NCBI RefSeq assembly: GCF_023674425.1
Contig: NZ_CP098401.1
Location: forward strand, 744,001 to 808,000
Source of the DNA: Sphingomonas donggukensis
Lineage (GTDB): Bacteria; Pseudomonadota; Alphaproteobacteria; Sphingomonadales; Sphingomonadaceae
Length of the DNA stretch: 64,000 nt
Reading direction: 5' to 3'
Shown piece after piece: positions 1 to 8,812 of the stretch (the first letter of the stretch is position 1; every line of letters starts with the position of its first letter). A program made the position numbers and the translations under genes. Below the pieces are notes generated by a model. That model worked only from the letters and a program-made list of their open reading frames with translations. It had not been told where the DNA came from and did not search any database.

Positions 1-7
1 TTGCGCG

Positions 8-697
8 ATGATCCTGGTTCTGGGGAGCGTGACGGTCGCGTCCGCGCTCAATGTGCCGGCGTCTGCAGCCGATCGTGCAAATCCGACCGTGGTCGAGCTG
101 TTCACGGCGCAGGGGTGCGCCGCGTGCCCACCGGCGCAGGCCGCGGTCAATGCGCTGGCGGGGCGCGACGATCTGATCGTCCTGACCTTCGCGGTCACCT
201 ATTGGGATTCGCTCGGCTGGCGAGACCGGTTCGCCCAGCCGGCCTTCACCGCGCGCCAACGGGCCTATGCGCAGGTGGGCAAGCGCCAGCTTGCGACGCC
301 GCAAGTCGTGCTGAACGGACGGTTCGCAGTCGTCGGTAACGACCGCGACGTGCTGATGCGCGCGATCGACAGCGCGGATCGCGGCGATCGCGGGCCGGCG
401 ATCGCGGTCGTCGACGGTTGGCTGACGGTCGCCGCCGACGCCCGCAGCGCGCGCCGCGCCGACGTGTGGCTGGTCTCCTACGACCCGCGGACGATCGCGG
501 TGCCGGTGCGCGCGGGCGAGAACGCCGGGCGCACGCTGCCGCATCGCAACGTCGTGCGGCGGCTCGACCGGATCGGCGCGTGGTCGGGCACGGCGATCCG
601 CTACCCCCTGCCGCCGCCGCGCGGGGGCCTGCGGCGAGCGGTGCTGGTGCAATCGGCGGACGGCGGCGCGATCGTCGCGGCGCGTGTCGTCGAGTGA
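8..697 (+). CDS. DUF1223 thioredoxin-like secreted protein
   Basis: About 229 residues with an N-terminal hydrophobic stretch (residues 2-21, ending in an AxA-type site) suggesting export. A thioredoxin-like CxxC follows in the context FTAQGCAACPPA (Cys37, Cys40), which is the hallmark of the DUF1223 family. Biochemical function is unknown; a disulfide or metal-related periplasmic role is inferred from the fold. The ATG at 8 gives a complete signal peptide, but the frame stays open to the window edge, so a start further upstream cannot be excluded. Its stop overlaps a possible GTG start (694) of the following TonB receptor, suggesting co-transcription. Confidence 0.85.
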   Translation: MILVLGSVTVASALNVPASAADRANPTVVELFTAQGCAACPPAQAAVNALAGRDDLIVLTFAVTYWDSLGWRDRFAQPAFTARQRAYAQVGKRQLATPQVVLNGRFAVVGNDRDVLMRAIDSADRGDRGPAIAVVDGWLTVAADARSARRADVWLVSYDPRTIAVPVRAGENAGRTLPHRNVVRRLDRIGAWSGTAIRYPLPPPRGGLRRAVLVQSADGGAIVAARVVE

Positions 698-732
698 ACG
701 GCGATGCGCGAACGGCGCGGCGCTGGTGCGCG

Positions 733-3213
733 ATGACCCGGACAGGGTGGCTGACGACGTTTGCGATCGGGGCGCTTACGGCGATGCCGGCGACGGCCCA
801 GGTCGCCGACGATCCGCGCGATGGCGGCACCGACATCGTCGTCACCGCGACCCCGCTGCACGACGTCGGCGAGGACAGCCTGGCGTTCCCGGCGCAGACC
901 ATATCGGACGAGGCACTAACCGCCAGCCATGCCACCGACCTGACCGACCATTTGAAGCGGATGACCGGCGGCGTGTTCGTGAACGAGGTGCAGGGCAACC
1001 CCCTGCAACCCGACATCAACTATCGCGGCTTCACCGCGTCGCCGCTGCTCGGCACGCCGCAGGGGTTGTCGGTGTATGTCGACGGCGTGCGCGTGAACCA
1101 GCCGTTCGGCGACGTCGTCAGCTGGGATCTGATCCCGACCTCGGCGATCCGGTCGATCACTTTGGTGCCGGGTTCGAACCCGCTGTTCGGGCGCAACTCG
1201 CTGGGCGGCGCGCTGTCGGTCCGGACGAAGGATGGCGCGTCCGATCCCGGCGTCATGGCCGATGCGAGCTATGGGTCGTTCGATCGGCGCGTCCTGCGCG
1301 GCTCGATTGGCGCGGCGCTGTCGCCGACGGTGTCGGTGTTCGCGGCCGGCGATTATTTCGCGGAGGACGGGTGGCGCGATTTCTCGCCATCGGAGGCGGT
1401 GCAGGGCTTTGCGAAGCTGCGCTACGCGGGCGGTACGAGCGATCTGGCACTGTCGGCCAGCGTCGCCGACACCGACCTGAACGGCAACGGCCTGCAGGAA
1501 CAGCGCCTGCTCTCCGCCGACCGGGCGAGCGTCTACACGCAGCCGGATACCACCCGAAACCGCGCGATCCTGGTAAATTTGAGCGGCGGGCACGACGTCA
1601 CCGATCGCGTGCGGCTGACCGCCACCGCATTCTGGCGGCGCATCCATACCGACACGCTGAACGGCGACATCAACGACGATTCGCTGGGCGAGAATCTGTA
1701 CCAGCCGAGCGCCGCCGAGCGTGCGGCGCTGACCGCGGCGGGGATCACTGGCTTCCCGACCAGCGGAGAGACGCAGGCGAACACGCCGTTCCCCCGCTTC
1801 CGCTGCATCGCCAACGTGCTGCTGAATTCCGAACCCAATGAGAAGTGCAACGGCCTGCTCAACCGATCGGCGACGCGCCAGCGCGAGTGGGGGGTGAGCG
1901 GAGAGCTGGCCGTCCGCAGCGATTGGGCGGCGGGCAATGTGCTGACGCTGGGTGCGGGGTATGTCGACGGGCGTGCGCGCTTCGCGCAGTCGGCGCAGTT
2001 CGGTTATCTGACACCGGCGCGCGGCGTCGTGCCGGTGAGCGGGCCGGGGGCGTTTGCCGACGGTAGCCAGGATACGGAGAATGCGTTCGACGCCCGCGTC
2101 GCGCTAACCGGGCGGACCAGCGTGCTCAGCGCCTATGCGCTCGATGCGCTCGACCTGACCCGGACGCTGCATGTCGAGCTATCGGCGCGCTATGACCGCA
2201 CCGTCGTTCACAATCGCGATGCGATCACGCCGGGTGGGGGGACCGGATCGCTCGATGGCGACCACCGGTTCGGGCGGCTCAACCCCGGCGTTGCGCTGCG
2301 CTGGTCGCCGACGCTGTCCTTCGCGATCGATGCAGCGGTGGCGCAGACCAGCCGCGCGCCGTCGGCAATCGAGCTGGGCTGCGCCGATCCCGAAAGCCCG
2401 TGCCGCCTGCCCAATGCGCTGGCCGGCGATCCGCCGCTCCGCCAGGTGGTCGCGCGCACGGTCGAGGGTGGCGCGTCGTTCCAGCATCGCGGCGTCCGCG
2501 CGCGGGTCGGCGCGTTCCGCACCGTGTCGCGCGACGACATCCTGTTCGTGGCGTCGGACGCGACCGGCTTCGGCTATTTCCGTAACTTCGGGCGGACGCG
2601 GCGGCAGGGGATCGACGTGGACGTGAGCGGGGAGGTCGGCACGCTGACGCTCGGCGCGCACTACACATTGCTCGACGCCACCTATCGCAGCGCGGAGGAG
2701 GTCGGAGGTGCCGGCAACAGCGACAACGACGGTCCCGCGCCGGGGTTCGAGGGCAACATCGATATCATGCCCGGCAACCGCATCCCGCTGATCCCGCGCC
2801 ATGTGGTCAAGGCGAGCGTCGGCTGGTCGCCCCTGCGAATGCTGACGCTGAGCGCCGACTTAATTGCGACATCGGGTGTCTTCGCGCGGGGCAACGAGAA
2901 CAACGCGCACGAACCGGACGGTACCTATTATCTGGGGGAGGGGCGGACGCGCAGCTATGCCGTGGTCAACGCCGGGGCCGAGGTGCGCCCGACGCGCAGG
3001 CTGGCGCTGTACGTTCAGGTCAACAATGTGTTCGACAAGGACTACGCCACCGCGGCGCAGATCGGCCCGACCGGGTTCGATGCGACCGGCAATTTCGTGG
3101 CGCGGCCGTTCAGCGGGCCGGTGATCGATGGCGAGCGGCCATTGCTGTCCTCGACCTTCTACGCCCCCGGCGCCCCGCGCAGCGTCCGCGGCGGGGTGCG
3201 GTTGAGTTTCTGA
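733..3213 (+). CDS. TonB-dependent outer-membrane receptor (first of two)
   Basis: An outer-membrane active transporter of about 826 residues. The signal peptide is MTRTGWLTTFAIGALTAMPA-TAQ, then a plug domain (roughly residues 35-160, with TDIVVTATPL, NYRGF and VYVDGVRVNQPFGD). A 22-strand type barrel follows and ends in the outer-membrane terminal Phe (RLSF). ATG 733 begins the signal peptide exactly. An in-frame GTG at 694 overlaps the DUF1223 stop as GTGA and would add 13 residues. The substrate is not evident from sequence. No exbB, exbD or tonB gene is nearby. Because the block downstream is a quinoprotein alcohol-oxidation locus, PQQ, a metal chelate or another scarce nutrient is a reasonable but unproven substrate. 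Confidence 0.93.
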   Translation: MTRTGWLTTFAIGALTAMPATAQVADDPRDGGTDIVVTATPLHDVGEDSLAFPAQTISDEALTASHATDLTDHLKRMTGGVFVNEVQGNPLQPDINYRGFTASPLLGTPQGLSVYVDGVRVNQPFGDVVSWDLIPTSAIRSITLVPGSNPLFGRNSLGGALSVRTKDGASDPGVMADASYGSFDRRVLRGSIGAALSPTVSVFAAGDYFAEDGWRDFSPSEAVQGFAKLRYAGGTSDLALSASVADTDLNGNGLQEQRLLSADRASVYTQPDTTRNRAILVNLSGGHDVTDRVRLTATAFWRRIHTDTLNGDINDDSLGENLYQPSAAERAALTAAGITGFPTSGETQANTPFPRFRCIANVLLNSEPNEKCNGLLNRSATRQREWGVSGELAVRSDWAAGNVLTLGAGYVDGRARFAQSAQFGYLTPARGVVPVSGPGAFADGSQDTENAFDARVALTGRTSVLSAYALDALDLTRTLHVELSARYDRTVVHNRDAITPGGGTGSLDGDHRFGRLNPGVALRWSPTLSFAIDAAVAQTSRAPSAIELGCADPESPCRLPNALAGDPPLRQVVARTVEGGASFQHRGVRARVGAFRTVSRDDILFVASDATGFGYFRNFGRTRRQGIDVDVSGEVGTLTLGAHYTLLDATYRSAEEVGGAGNSDNDGPAPGFEGNIDIMPGNRIPLIPRHVVKASVGWSPLRMLTLSADLIATSGVFARGNENNAHEPDGTYYLGEGRTRSYAVVNAGAEVRPTRRLALYVQVNNVFDKDYATAAQIGPTGFDATGNFVARPFSGPVIDGERPLLSSTFYAPGAPRSVRGGVRLSF

Positions 3214-3219
3214 CTTAAG

Positions 3220-3289
3220 CCGTTCGTGCTGAGCGAAGTCGAAGGGCATGCGCCCGCCACGGTGCTTCGACTTCGCTCAGCACGAACGG
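3220..3289. repeat. Dispersed palindrome, family A copy 1
   Basis: Perfect inverted repeat with 25-bp arms (3220-3244 and 3265-3289) and a 20-nt loop; the outer end is CCGTTCGTGCTGAGCG. It lies between the convergent TonB receptor and metallohydrolase genes, where it could act as a bidirectional terminator or mRNA-stabilising hairpin. Close relatives occur at 14241, 30037 and 54597. Confidence 0.85.
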
Positions 3290-3299
3290 ACAGGGGCTC

Positions 3300-4244
3300 C
3301 TAACGCTTGTCCACGCGGGGCAGGCGCTGGTCCTCGATCCCTGCGTACAGATGCGAGACCGAGCGTTGCAGTTCGTAGCGCGCGGCCTTCATACCGGCGA
3401 AGCGCGGCGGGATCGGCATCGCGCCCGCCTCCACCATGTCGAGCCCGTCGTCGACTGCCCTGGTCAGCGCGCCCTCCAGCCAGTCGATCCATTCGCGGGT
3501 CTGGGCGATGGCGGTGGTGGGGGTCGGGTCGAAGGGCCCGTGCCCCGGCACGACCGCGCGGTGGCCAAGCGCCTTCAGCGTGTCGAGCGACGTCCGCCAT
3601 TTGGGCAGGTCGGCGTGCGGAGTGGACGGTGCGCGGTTGTTGAAGACGAGGTCGCCGGCAACGAGGATGCCGGTTTTCGTATCGAGCAGCGCCAGGTCCG
3701 ACGCGCTGTGCCCGGCAAGCGGCAGCATTCGGAAGCTGCGGTCGCCGACCGTCTCGCTGTCCGCGGTGATCGCGTGGCCCGGCATGTGGATTTCCGTCCC
3801 GCGCATCCAGTCTCCGAGCAGGCGGTACATGCCGTCGGCGAAGCCGGCGCCCTCGCGCTTCAGCGTCTCGGTCAGCGCCGGTGTCGCCGCGACGATGGCC
3901 GGGTCGAACGCCGAATCGCCGTAGGTGTGGTCGGGGTGGAGGTGGGTCAGATACACCCGCGCCACCGGCTTTCCGGTCAGCTGTTTCGCCACCGCAACCA
4001 GCGCCTCGCCATAGCGCAGCGACGGGCCGGCATCGACCAGCACCGCGCCGGCAGAGGTCGCGATGATCGTGATGTTGGCGATGGCGCCGCCGTTCGCGCG
4101 CAGGATCGGCTCGTCGGCCCCGGCGACCATCCATACGCCGTCGCCGATTGCTATCGGCGTGATGGGGTAGGTGAGCGGCGCGGCGAGAACCGGCACCGCA
4201 AGCGCTGCCAATCCGCCGGCCAGAACCGTCCGTCGCGCGATCAT
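3300..4244 (-). CDS. Quinoprotein relay system zinc metallohydrolase (MBL fold)
   Basis: A metallo-beta-lactamase-fold hydrolase of 314 residues. The zinc motif THLHPDH is at residues 100-106 (His101, His103, Asp105, His106), with later LAGHS and VPGHG motifs. The N-terminus MIARRTVLAGGLAALAVPVLA looks like a twin-arginine-type signal ('ARRTVLAGG'), so it is probably periplasmic. The ATG at 4244 was preferred over an upstream extension that overlaps the neighbouring gene. The upstream gene encodes a SoxYZ-like carrier ending 7 bp before this start. That pairing is typical of the 'quinoprotein relay system' found beside PQQ dehydrogenases. Its exact reaction is unknown. Confidence 0.85.
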   Translation of the reverse strand: MIARRTVLAGGLAALAVPVLAAPLTYPITPIAIGDGVWMVAGADEPILRANGGAIANITIIATSAGAVLVDAGPSLRYGEALVAVAKQLTGKPVARVYLTHLHPDHTYGDSAFDPAIVAATPALTETLKREGAGFADGMYRLLGDWMRGTEIHMPGHAITADSETVGDRSFRMLPLAGHSASDLALLDTKTGILVAGDLVFNNRAPSTPHADLPKWRTSLDTLKALGHRAVVPGHGPFDPTPTTAIAQTREWIDWLEGALTRAVDDGLDMVEAGAMPIPPRFAGMKAARYELQRSVSHLYAGIEDQRLPRVDKR

Positions 4245-4251
4245 GCGGCTG

Positions 4252-5025
4252 TCACTGGCCGGTCGTATCCGCGATCGCGGCGACCGACCCGGCATAGTCG
4301 ATGCCGTTGGTGTCGCGCCCGGCAAACACCACCGTGTCGCCCGCCCTCACCTTCGGCATCAGGGTCAGTACCGGATCCTCGGCCACCGCCGCCTGCATCT
4401 TCACCTCGCCGAGCGCGCGGCCGTCGGCGGTGCGCAGTTTCAGGTCGTCGATGTAATAAGCGGAAATTTTGTCGACGAGGCCGGTGTCCATCGGATGGCG
4501 AAAGGCGAGGCGCAGCCGCGCGCCATCGGCGCCCGTCCACAACCGCCCGCGGACCTCGCCCAGATGCTGTGCCCAATCGCCCTTCACCCGGCTGACCGGC
4601 GGGGCGGAACAGCCGCCGCCCGCGGCGTCGATCCATCCGCCCGATACCAGCCAACTGCCATCCTTCAACTGCACCGCGCCGCGCACCGGCGTGCGCTGGT
4701 CGAGCTTGATCCGGGTGGCGACGAAAGCTTCCGCGGCGGCGGGGCGGAAATCGATTGGCAGCTGGATAGGGTTCAGGTCGGCGATGATGACGACGCGCAC
4801 GACGTCGGGGATTGCGCGGGCATCGACCTGCACAGGGAATACGCGCTGGTTCTCGGCGATCTCGGGAAAGCTGACCTTTACGCGGGGGTCGAAGCGCACG
4901 ACGGCATTGTCGCCGAACACCTGGTCGGCGATGAATTCCCACATCGGCGACTGCAACGGATCCGCCGGCAGCGGGGTAGCCGCCACCGGTGCCAGCGCCG
5001 CGGCGATGAGCAAGAGACTCGTCAT
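4252..5025 (-). CDS. Quinoprotein dehydrogenase-associated SoxYZ-like carrier
   Basis: A 257-residue secreted protein that joins a SoxY-like N-terminal half and a SoxZ-like C-terminal half. The signal peptide is MTSLLLIAAALAPVAATPLPA. The SoxY swinging-arm motif is internal here, as GGGCS with Cys139, because the SoxZ part is fused behind it. SoxYZ proteins carry substrates covalently on this Cys; in this family the cargo is unknown. ATG 5025 starts the signal peptide; longer in-frame starts exist up to 5109 but overlap the divergent gene. It forms an operon with the metallohydrolase downstream and is divergent from the CXXCW protein gene, sharing a 61-bp intergenic region. Confidence 0.85.
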   Translation of the reverse strand: MTSLLLIAAALAPVAATPLPADPLQSPMWEFIADQVFGDNAVVRFDPRVKVSFPEIAENQRVFPVQVDARAIPDVVRVVIIADLNPIQLPIDFRPAAAEAFVATRIKLDQRTPVRGAVQLKDGSWLVSGGWIDAAGGGCSAPPVSRVKGDWAQHLGEVRGRLWTGADGARLRLAFRHPMDTGLVDKISAYYIDDLKLRTADGRALGEVKMQAAVAEDPVLTLMPKVRAGDTVVFAGRDTNGIDYAGSVAAIADTTGQ

Positions 5026-5086
5026 TCCAAAGTACGGGTACGCCCAATCTGCGCTATCGACCATGACACCTTGGTCGGAGGGTCGT

Positions 5087-5653
5087 GTGCGCGTGCTGGG
5101 GATCGCCATTGTCGGAGTTGCGCTCGCGGCGGTACCGGCGTCGGCGCACGACGGCGCGTTCGATGCCGCTACCGGCTATCGTATTTCAGGGTACCGCGGC
5201 GTCGTGCCCGGCCCACCCCCGGGTGTGGCGCGCATCGATGCCAAGGGCGTGGCGGCGCTGGTCGATCGCGGCGGCGCGCTGCTGATCGACGTCGTGCCGG
5301 CGGAGGGCGGCGTGCGCGATGCCGCCACCGGCACCTGGCGGCTGGCGCGACCCGCGGTCAGCATTCCGGGCGCGGCCTGGTTTCCGGAAGCCGGGCGCGG
5401 CGTGCCTGACCCGGCGATCGCGCGCTGGTTCGCCGGCGGCGTGGCGACGCTGCACCGCGCGCATCCGCGCCGCGCCATCGTCGTCTTCTGCCTGGCCGAT
5501 TGCTGGATGAGCTGGAACGCCGCATTGCGACTATCTCGCGCCGGCTACCCCCGCGTGCTGTGGTTCGGCGAAGGTGCCGACGGCTGGCGCGATATCGGTC
5601 GTACCCTCGTCCCCGTCACTCCCTGGTCCTCCAAGTCGAAAGCGCGTTCATGA
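5087..5653 (+). CDS. PQQ-dependent catabolism-associated CXXCW-motif protein
   Basis: A 188-residue secreted, rhodanese-like protein. The signal peptide ends ...VPASA-HDG. The C-terminal signature CLADCWMSWNAA (Cys135, Cys139, Trp140) is diagnostic of the family found next to PQQ-dependent dehydrogenases. The GTG start at 5087 is chosen because a GGAGGG ribosome site lies 4-9 bp upstream; ATG 5063 is the alternative. The stop overlaps the start of the next TonB receptor as ATGA (5650-5653), so the two are translationally coupled. The family has no proven activity; a redox or sulfur-relay role with the SoxYZ-like carrier is inferred. Confidence 0.87.
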   Translation: MRVLGIAIVGVALAAVPASAHDGAFDAATGYRISGYRGVVPGPPPGVARIDAKGVAALVDRGGALLIDVVPAEGGVRDAATGTWRLARPAVSIPGAAWFPEAGRGVPDPAIARWFAGGVATLHRAHPRRAIVVFCLADCWMSWNAALRLSRAGYPRVLWFGEGADGWRDIGRTLVPVTPWSSKSKARS

Positions 5654-7719
5654 AGATCATCCCCGGCCTTGCCGTGCTCACGCTCGCCGGCGTGCCCGCC
5701 GCTGCCGTCGCGCAGGACCGCGCCACGTCCGGTCCCGACATCGTCGTCACCGGCCGCGGACTCGATGCATCGCCCGCTGATCGCGTGGTCGATGTGGTGA
5801 CGCTCGATCGCGACCGGATCGCGACCAACGCCAGCGGGCGGCTGGAAAGCGTGCTGGCCGACGTCGCCGGGCTCCAGCAATTCCGCCGCAGCGATTCGCG
5901 CTCCGCCAACGCCAGCAGCCAGGGTGTGTCGCTGCGCGGCATCGGCGGCAATGCGTCGAGCCGCGCGCTGCTGATCCTCGACGGCGTGCCCCAGGCCGAT
6001 CCGTTCGGCGGGTGGGTGACCTTCCCCGCCTATGCCACCAACCGGCTGGGGCAGGTCCGTGTCACCCGCGGCGGGGGCAGCGGATATTACGGGCCGGGCG
6101 CGCTGGTCGGCACGATCGAACTTGAGAGCGCGACGCCGGGGCAGCTCGATACGCTCTACGCCCACGCCGCCTATGGCAGCCGCGAGTCGGTCGAGGGGCA
6201 GGGATCGGTCGCATTGGTCCGCGACGGCGGGTTCGCCACCGTGTCAGGCGCCTATGCACGCGGCGACGGCTTCATCCCGACCGTCGCGGAGAGCCGCGGG
6301 AGCGTCGATCGCCCGGCGCGGTACGAACAGGCATCGGGCGCGGTGCGCGGCGTGGTGCGAGTTGGCCCGGATACCGAATTGCAGGCGAACCTTGCCGCCT
6401 TCACCGACTCGCGTGAACGGGGCACCGCCTTCACCGACAACCAGAGCGAGGGCGCCGACGCCAGCATCCGGCTGGTCGGGCGCGGCAACTGGGGCTGGTC
6501 GGCGCTCGCCTATGTCCAGACGCGCGCCTTCGCGTCGAGCTTCGTCAGCATCAACGCCGCACGCACCACCGCGACCCAGACGCTCGACCAGTATAACACG
6601 CCCGCCACCGGGCTCGGCGCACGGTTCGAGGTCGCGCCACCGGTCGGTGAGCATGTGAACCTGCGGCTGGGCGGCGATGTGCGCGCGGTGACGGGACGGA
6701 CGAAGGAGCTATTCACCTATGTCGCCGCCCTGCCGACGCGGCGGCGTGAGGCCGGCGGCGCCAGCAACACTTACGGCGTGTTCGCCGATGGCAGTGCCGC
6801 ATTCGGGCCGGTCACGCTGGCGATTGGCGGGCGGTACGACCATTGGGAGATCACCGACGGTTTCCTGTCCGAACGCGCTCTCGCTGGCGGCGCGGCGCTG
6901 ACCGATACCAAATTCGCCGACCGGTCGGGCGACGAAGCCACCGGGCGGATGGGGCTGGCGTGGCAGGTTGCCGCGCCAATTGCCCTGCGTGCAGCGGCAT
7001 ATCGCGGGTGGCGGCTGCCGACGCTCAACGAGCTGTACCGGCCATTCCGGGTCGGCGCCGATGCGACCGCGGCCAACGCCGCGCTCGCGCCAGAGCGGTT
7101 GAGCGGCTACGAGTTCGGCGCGACGCTGACCCCGGCGGCGGGCGTGCGGCTGGCGGCGACGTGGTTCGACAACCGGCTGGACAATGCCATCGCCAACGTG
7201 ACCGCGGGCCGCGGGCCGGGGACGTTCCCCGGCGTCGGCTTCGTCGCGGCGGGCGGGCTGTACCGCGTGCGCCAGAACCTCGACGGCGTGCGGGTGCGGG
7301 GGATCGAGGTCGATGCCGAGGCCAGCCACGGGCAGGGCTTTGCGCGCGCCTCGTGGAGCCATGTGAATTCGCGGGTCGAGGCATCGGGCGCGGCGGCACC
7401 GCTCGACGGGCTGGTGCCGGCGCAGACCCCGAGCGATCAGGTCTCGGGCACGATCGGGTGGCGCAAGGGGACGGCGGTGATCTCCACGACGCTACGCTAC
7501 GTCGCCAGCCAGTTCGACGACGACCAGAACACCCGCGTGCTGCGCCCTGCGACAACCGTCGACGCCTATGCCGCGCTGCCGATCACGCGGCGGCTGGCGA
7601 TCGAGGCGCGGGCAGAGAATATCGGCGACGCACGGGTGGAGACGGGGATCAGCGGCGCGAATATCGTCGAGCGGGCGACGCCCAGGACGGTGTGGATCGG
7701 GTTGCGCTATGGGGGGTGA
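5650..7719 (+). CDS. TonB-dependent outer-membrane receptor coupled to the CXXCW gene
   Basis: A 689-residue TonB-dependent receptor. The signal peptide is MKIIPGLAVLTLAGVPAAAVAQ, and a short TonB-box-like stretch GPDIVVTG follows. The plug (about residues 35-150) contains GVSLRGIGGNASSRALLILD and the barrel is C-terminal. The start overlaps the stop of the CXXCW protein (ATGA), so the receptor is made together with a quinoprotein-associated factor. Nearby genes encode a dehydrogenase with a lanthanide-type active site. Uptake of a lanthanide chelate (as for LutH-type receptors) or of PQQ is therefore a plausible inference; the sequence alone does not define the ligand. Confidence 0.92.
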   Translation: MKIIPGLAVLTLAGVPAAAVAQDRATSGPDIVVTGRGLDASPADRVVDVVTLDRDRIATNASGRLESVLADVAGLQQFRRSDSRSANASSQGVSLRGIGGNASSRALLILDGVPQADPFGGWVTFPAYATNRLGQVRVTRGGGSGYYGPGALVGTIELESATPGQLDTLYAHAAYGSRESVEGQGSVALVRDGGFATVSGAYARGDGFIPTVAESRGSVDRPARYEQASGAVRGVVRVGPDTELQANLAAFTDSRERGTAFTDNQSEGADASIRLVGRGNWGWSALAYVQTRAFASSFVSINAARTTATQTLDQYNTPATGLGARFEVAPPVGEHVNLRLGGDVRAVTGRTKELFTYVAALPTRRREAGGASNTYGVFADGSAAFGPVTLAIGGRYDHWEITDGFLSERALAGGAALTDTKFADRSGDEATGRMGLAWQVAAPIALRAAAYRGWRLPTLNELYRPFRVGADATAANAALAPERLSGYEFGATLTPAAGVRLAATWFDNRLDNAIANVTAGRGPGTFPGVGFVAAGGLYRVRQNLDGVRVRGIEVDAEASHGQGFARASWSHVNSRVEASGAAAPLDGLVPAQTPSDQVSGTIGWRKGTAVISTTLRYVASQFDDDQNTRVLRPATTVDAYAALPITRRLAIEARAENIGDARVETGISGANIVERATPRTVWIGLRYGG

Positions 7720-7741
7720 GGAGGTGCCTTCACCACAAAAG

Positions 7742-7861
7742 CCGTTCGCCTCGAGTAGTCGTCGAGCTTGTCGAGACGACGTATCGAGAGGTGGGTGCCT
7801 CATGGAGAGGACTTCTCGATACGGGCTCTCGACAAGCTCGATCCCTACTCGAAGCGAACGG
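7742..7861. repeat. Dispersed palindrome, family B copy 1 (120 bp)
   Basis: An imperfect 120-bp inverted repeat beginning CCGTTCGCCTCGAGTAG and ending with the matching GCGAACGG. Inner segments GTATCGAGAGG and CTTCTCGATAC also pair. It lies between the convergent TonB receptor and EthD-like genes. An almost identical element of the same length is at 14382-14501 and a third at 56083-56201. Confidence 0.85.
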
Positions 7862-7905
7862 ACTTTGGAGTGAGTGGGACGGAATCAGCGGTTGCTCGCC
7901 GCCAG

Positions 7906-8208
7906 CTACCTCACCACCTCGCACGGCGTCGCCACTGGCGCCACATCGGTGAAGTTCGCGATATCCGCAAACACCGGCCCGGCCTCGGGCGACCCGAGCG
8001 CCGCGTCGCGCGTCGCTGCGTCGGCGAAGGTCAGGATCGCCACGGCCAGATGCGGCGCTTCGGCCTCCGGACGCAGCGCCACCGCGCTGGTCAGGCCGTG
8101 CGGACGGAGCGCGCTTTCGACCAGCGGCAGGTGCGTTTCGCGGTAGTAATCATGGTCGAATCGCGCGCCTGCGGTCGCCGGATACGTCACCAGCAGCGCC
8201 GCGCTCAC
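7906..8208 (-). CDS. EthD-family small protein
   Basis: A 100-residue dimeric alpha/beta-barrel type protein with the family pattern HDYYRETHLPLVE near the N-terminus and a C-terminal DVAPV segment. EthD proteins are often encoded beside oxidation systems, but their chemistry is rarely known. The GTG start at 8208 overlaps the stop of the pseudoazurin gene as GTGA, so the pair is translationally coupled. A much longer upstream extension of the frame is the shadow of the pseudoazurin gene and was ignored. Confidence 0.8.
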   Translation of the reverse strand: MSAALLVTYPATAGARFDHDYYRETHLPLVESALRPHGLTSAVALRPEAEAPHLAVAILTFADAATRDAALGSPEAGPVFADIANFTDVAPVATPCEVVR

Positions 8209-8642
8209 TTTGCCATTCCCAGCAGCGGCGTCATCCGCTTGGCGGCGAACGGCGGCAGCTTGACCGCGCGGGCTGCGGCGAGGTTGGGCGAGGGGCCGGC
8301 ACCGACCTGCACCAGCGCGACCATGCCCATCGAGAAGTGCGGCTTGCACTTGATGCCGTAGAGGCCGGGCTTGGTCACGGTCAGCACGAATTCCTTGTTC
8401 ATGCCGCCCACGCTCGGCGCGACGCCGGCGGGCAGCATCGTCGGGATCGTCTCTGCATTGTGCGACATGTCGGTGGGAACGAAGCGGACGGTGTCGCCTA
8501 CATTGGCCTTCACGAACGCGGGCTCGAACACCATCGCGCCGCCGGCACCCTGGTTCTTCATCTGGACGACGACGTCCTTCGCCAGCGCCGGCGTCGCCGC
8601 GGTGATGGCTAGGCCGGCCAGGGCAAAAGCGATCGACTTCAT
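8205..8642 (-). CDS. Pseudoazurin (blue copper protein)
   Basis: A 145-residue periplasmic type-1 copper protein with the signal peptide [21 protein letters not shown]. The copper ligands are visible as His in MSHNAE and Cys-His-Met in the segment [13 protein letters not shown]. The length is usual for pseudoazurins. It carries single electrons in the periplasm, classically to denitrification enzymes, but none are present here. Its position beside the aldehyde dehydrogenase, inside the alcohol-oxidation block, suggests it may take electrons from that pathway (inference). ATG 8642 begins the signal peptide. It is divergent from the aldehyde dehydrogenase with 170 bp between starts. Confidence 0.92.
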   Translation of the reverse strand: MKSIAFALAGLAITAATPALAKDVVVQMKNQGAGGAMVFEPAFVKANVGDTVRFVPTDMSHNAETIPTMLPAGVAPSVGGMNKEFVLTVTKPGLYGIKCKPHFSMGMVALVQVGAGPSPNLAAARAVKLPPFAAKRMTPLLGMAK

Positions 8643-8712
8643 TGCACTCTCCACACACGAATTTGTCCGTCATCCTAACGCCCGCACCGGCGTGCGCGCG
8701 CAATAAGCCTTT

Positions 8713-8720
8713 GGTGCAAT
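8713..8720 (+). promoter_or_regulatory. Weak copy of the RGTNCAAT promoter motif
   Basis: GGTGCAAT, 92 bp upstream of the aldehyde dehydrogenase start. It matches the core of stronger sites at 17121, 18545 and 19583 but not their flanks, so it may be chance. Confidence 0.3.
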
Positions 8721-8812
8721 GGCGCTATCGCGCGCGGAGGCGGAGAAACGGCGGTGACATGATGCGGGGCATGCGAACCGCCGCCCGCTCAGAGTTCCTA
8801 GGGAGAGGTTCC

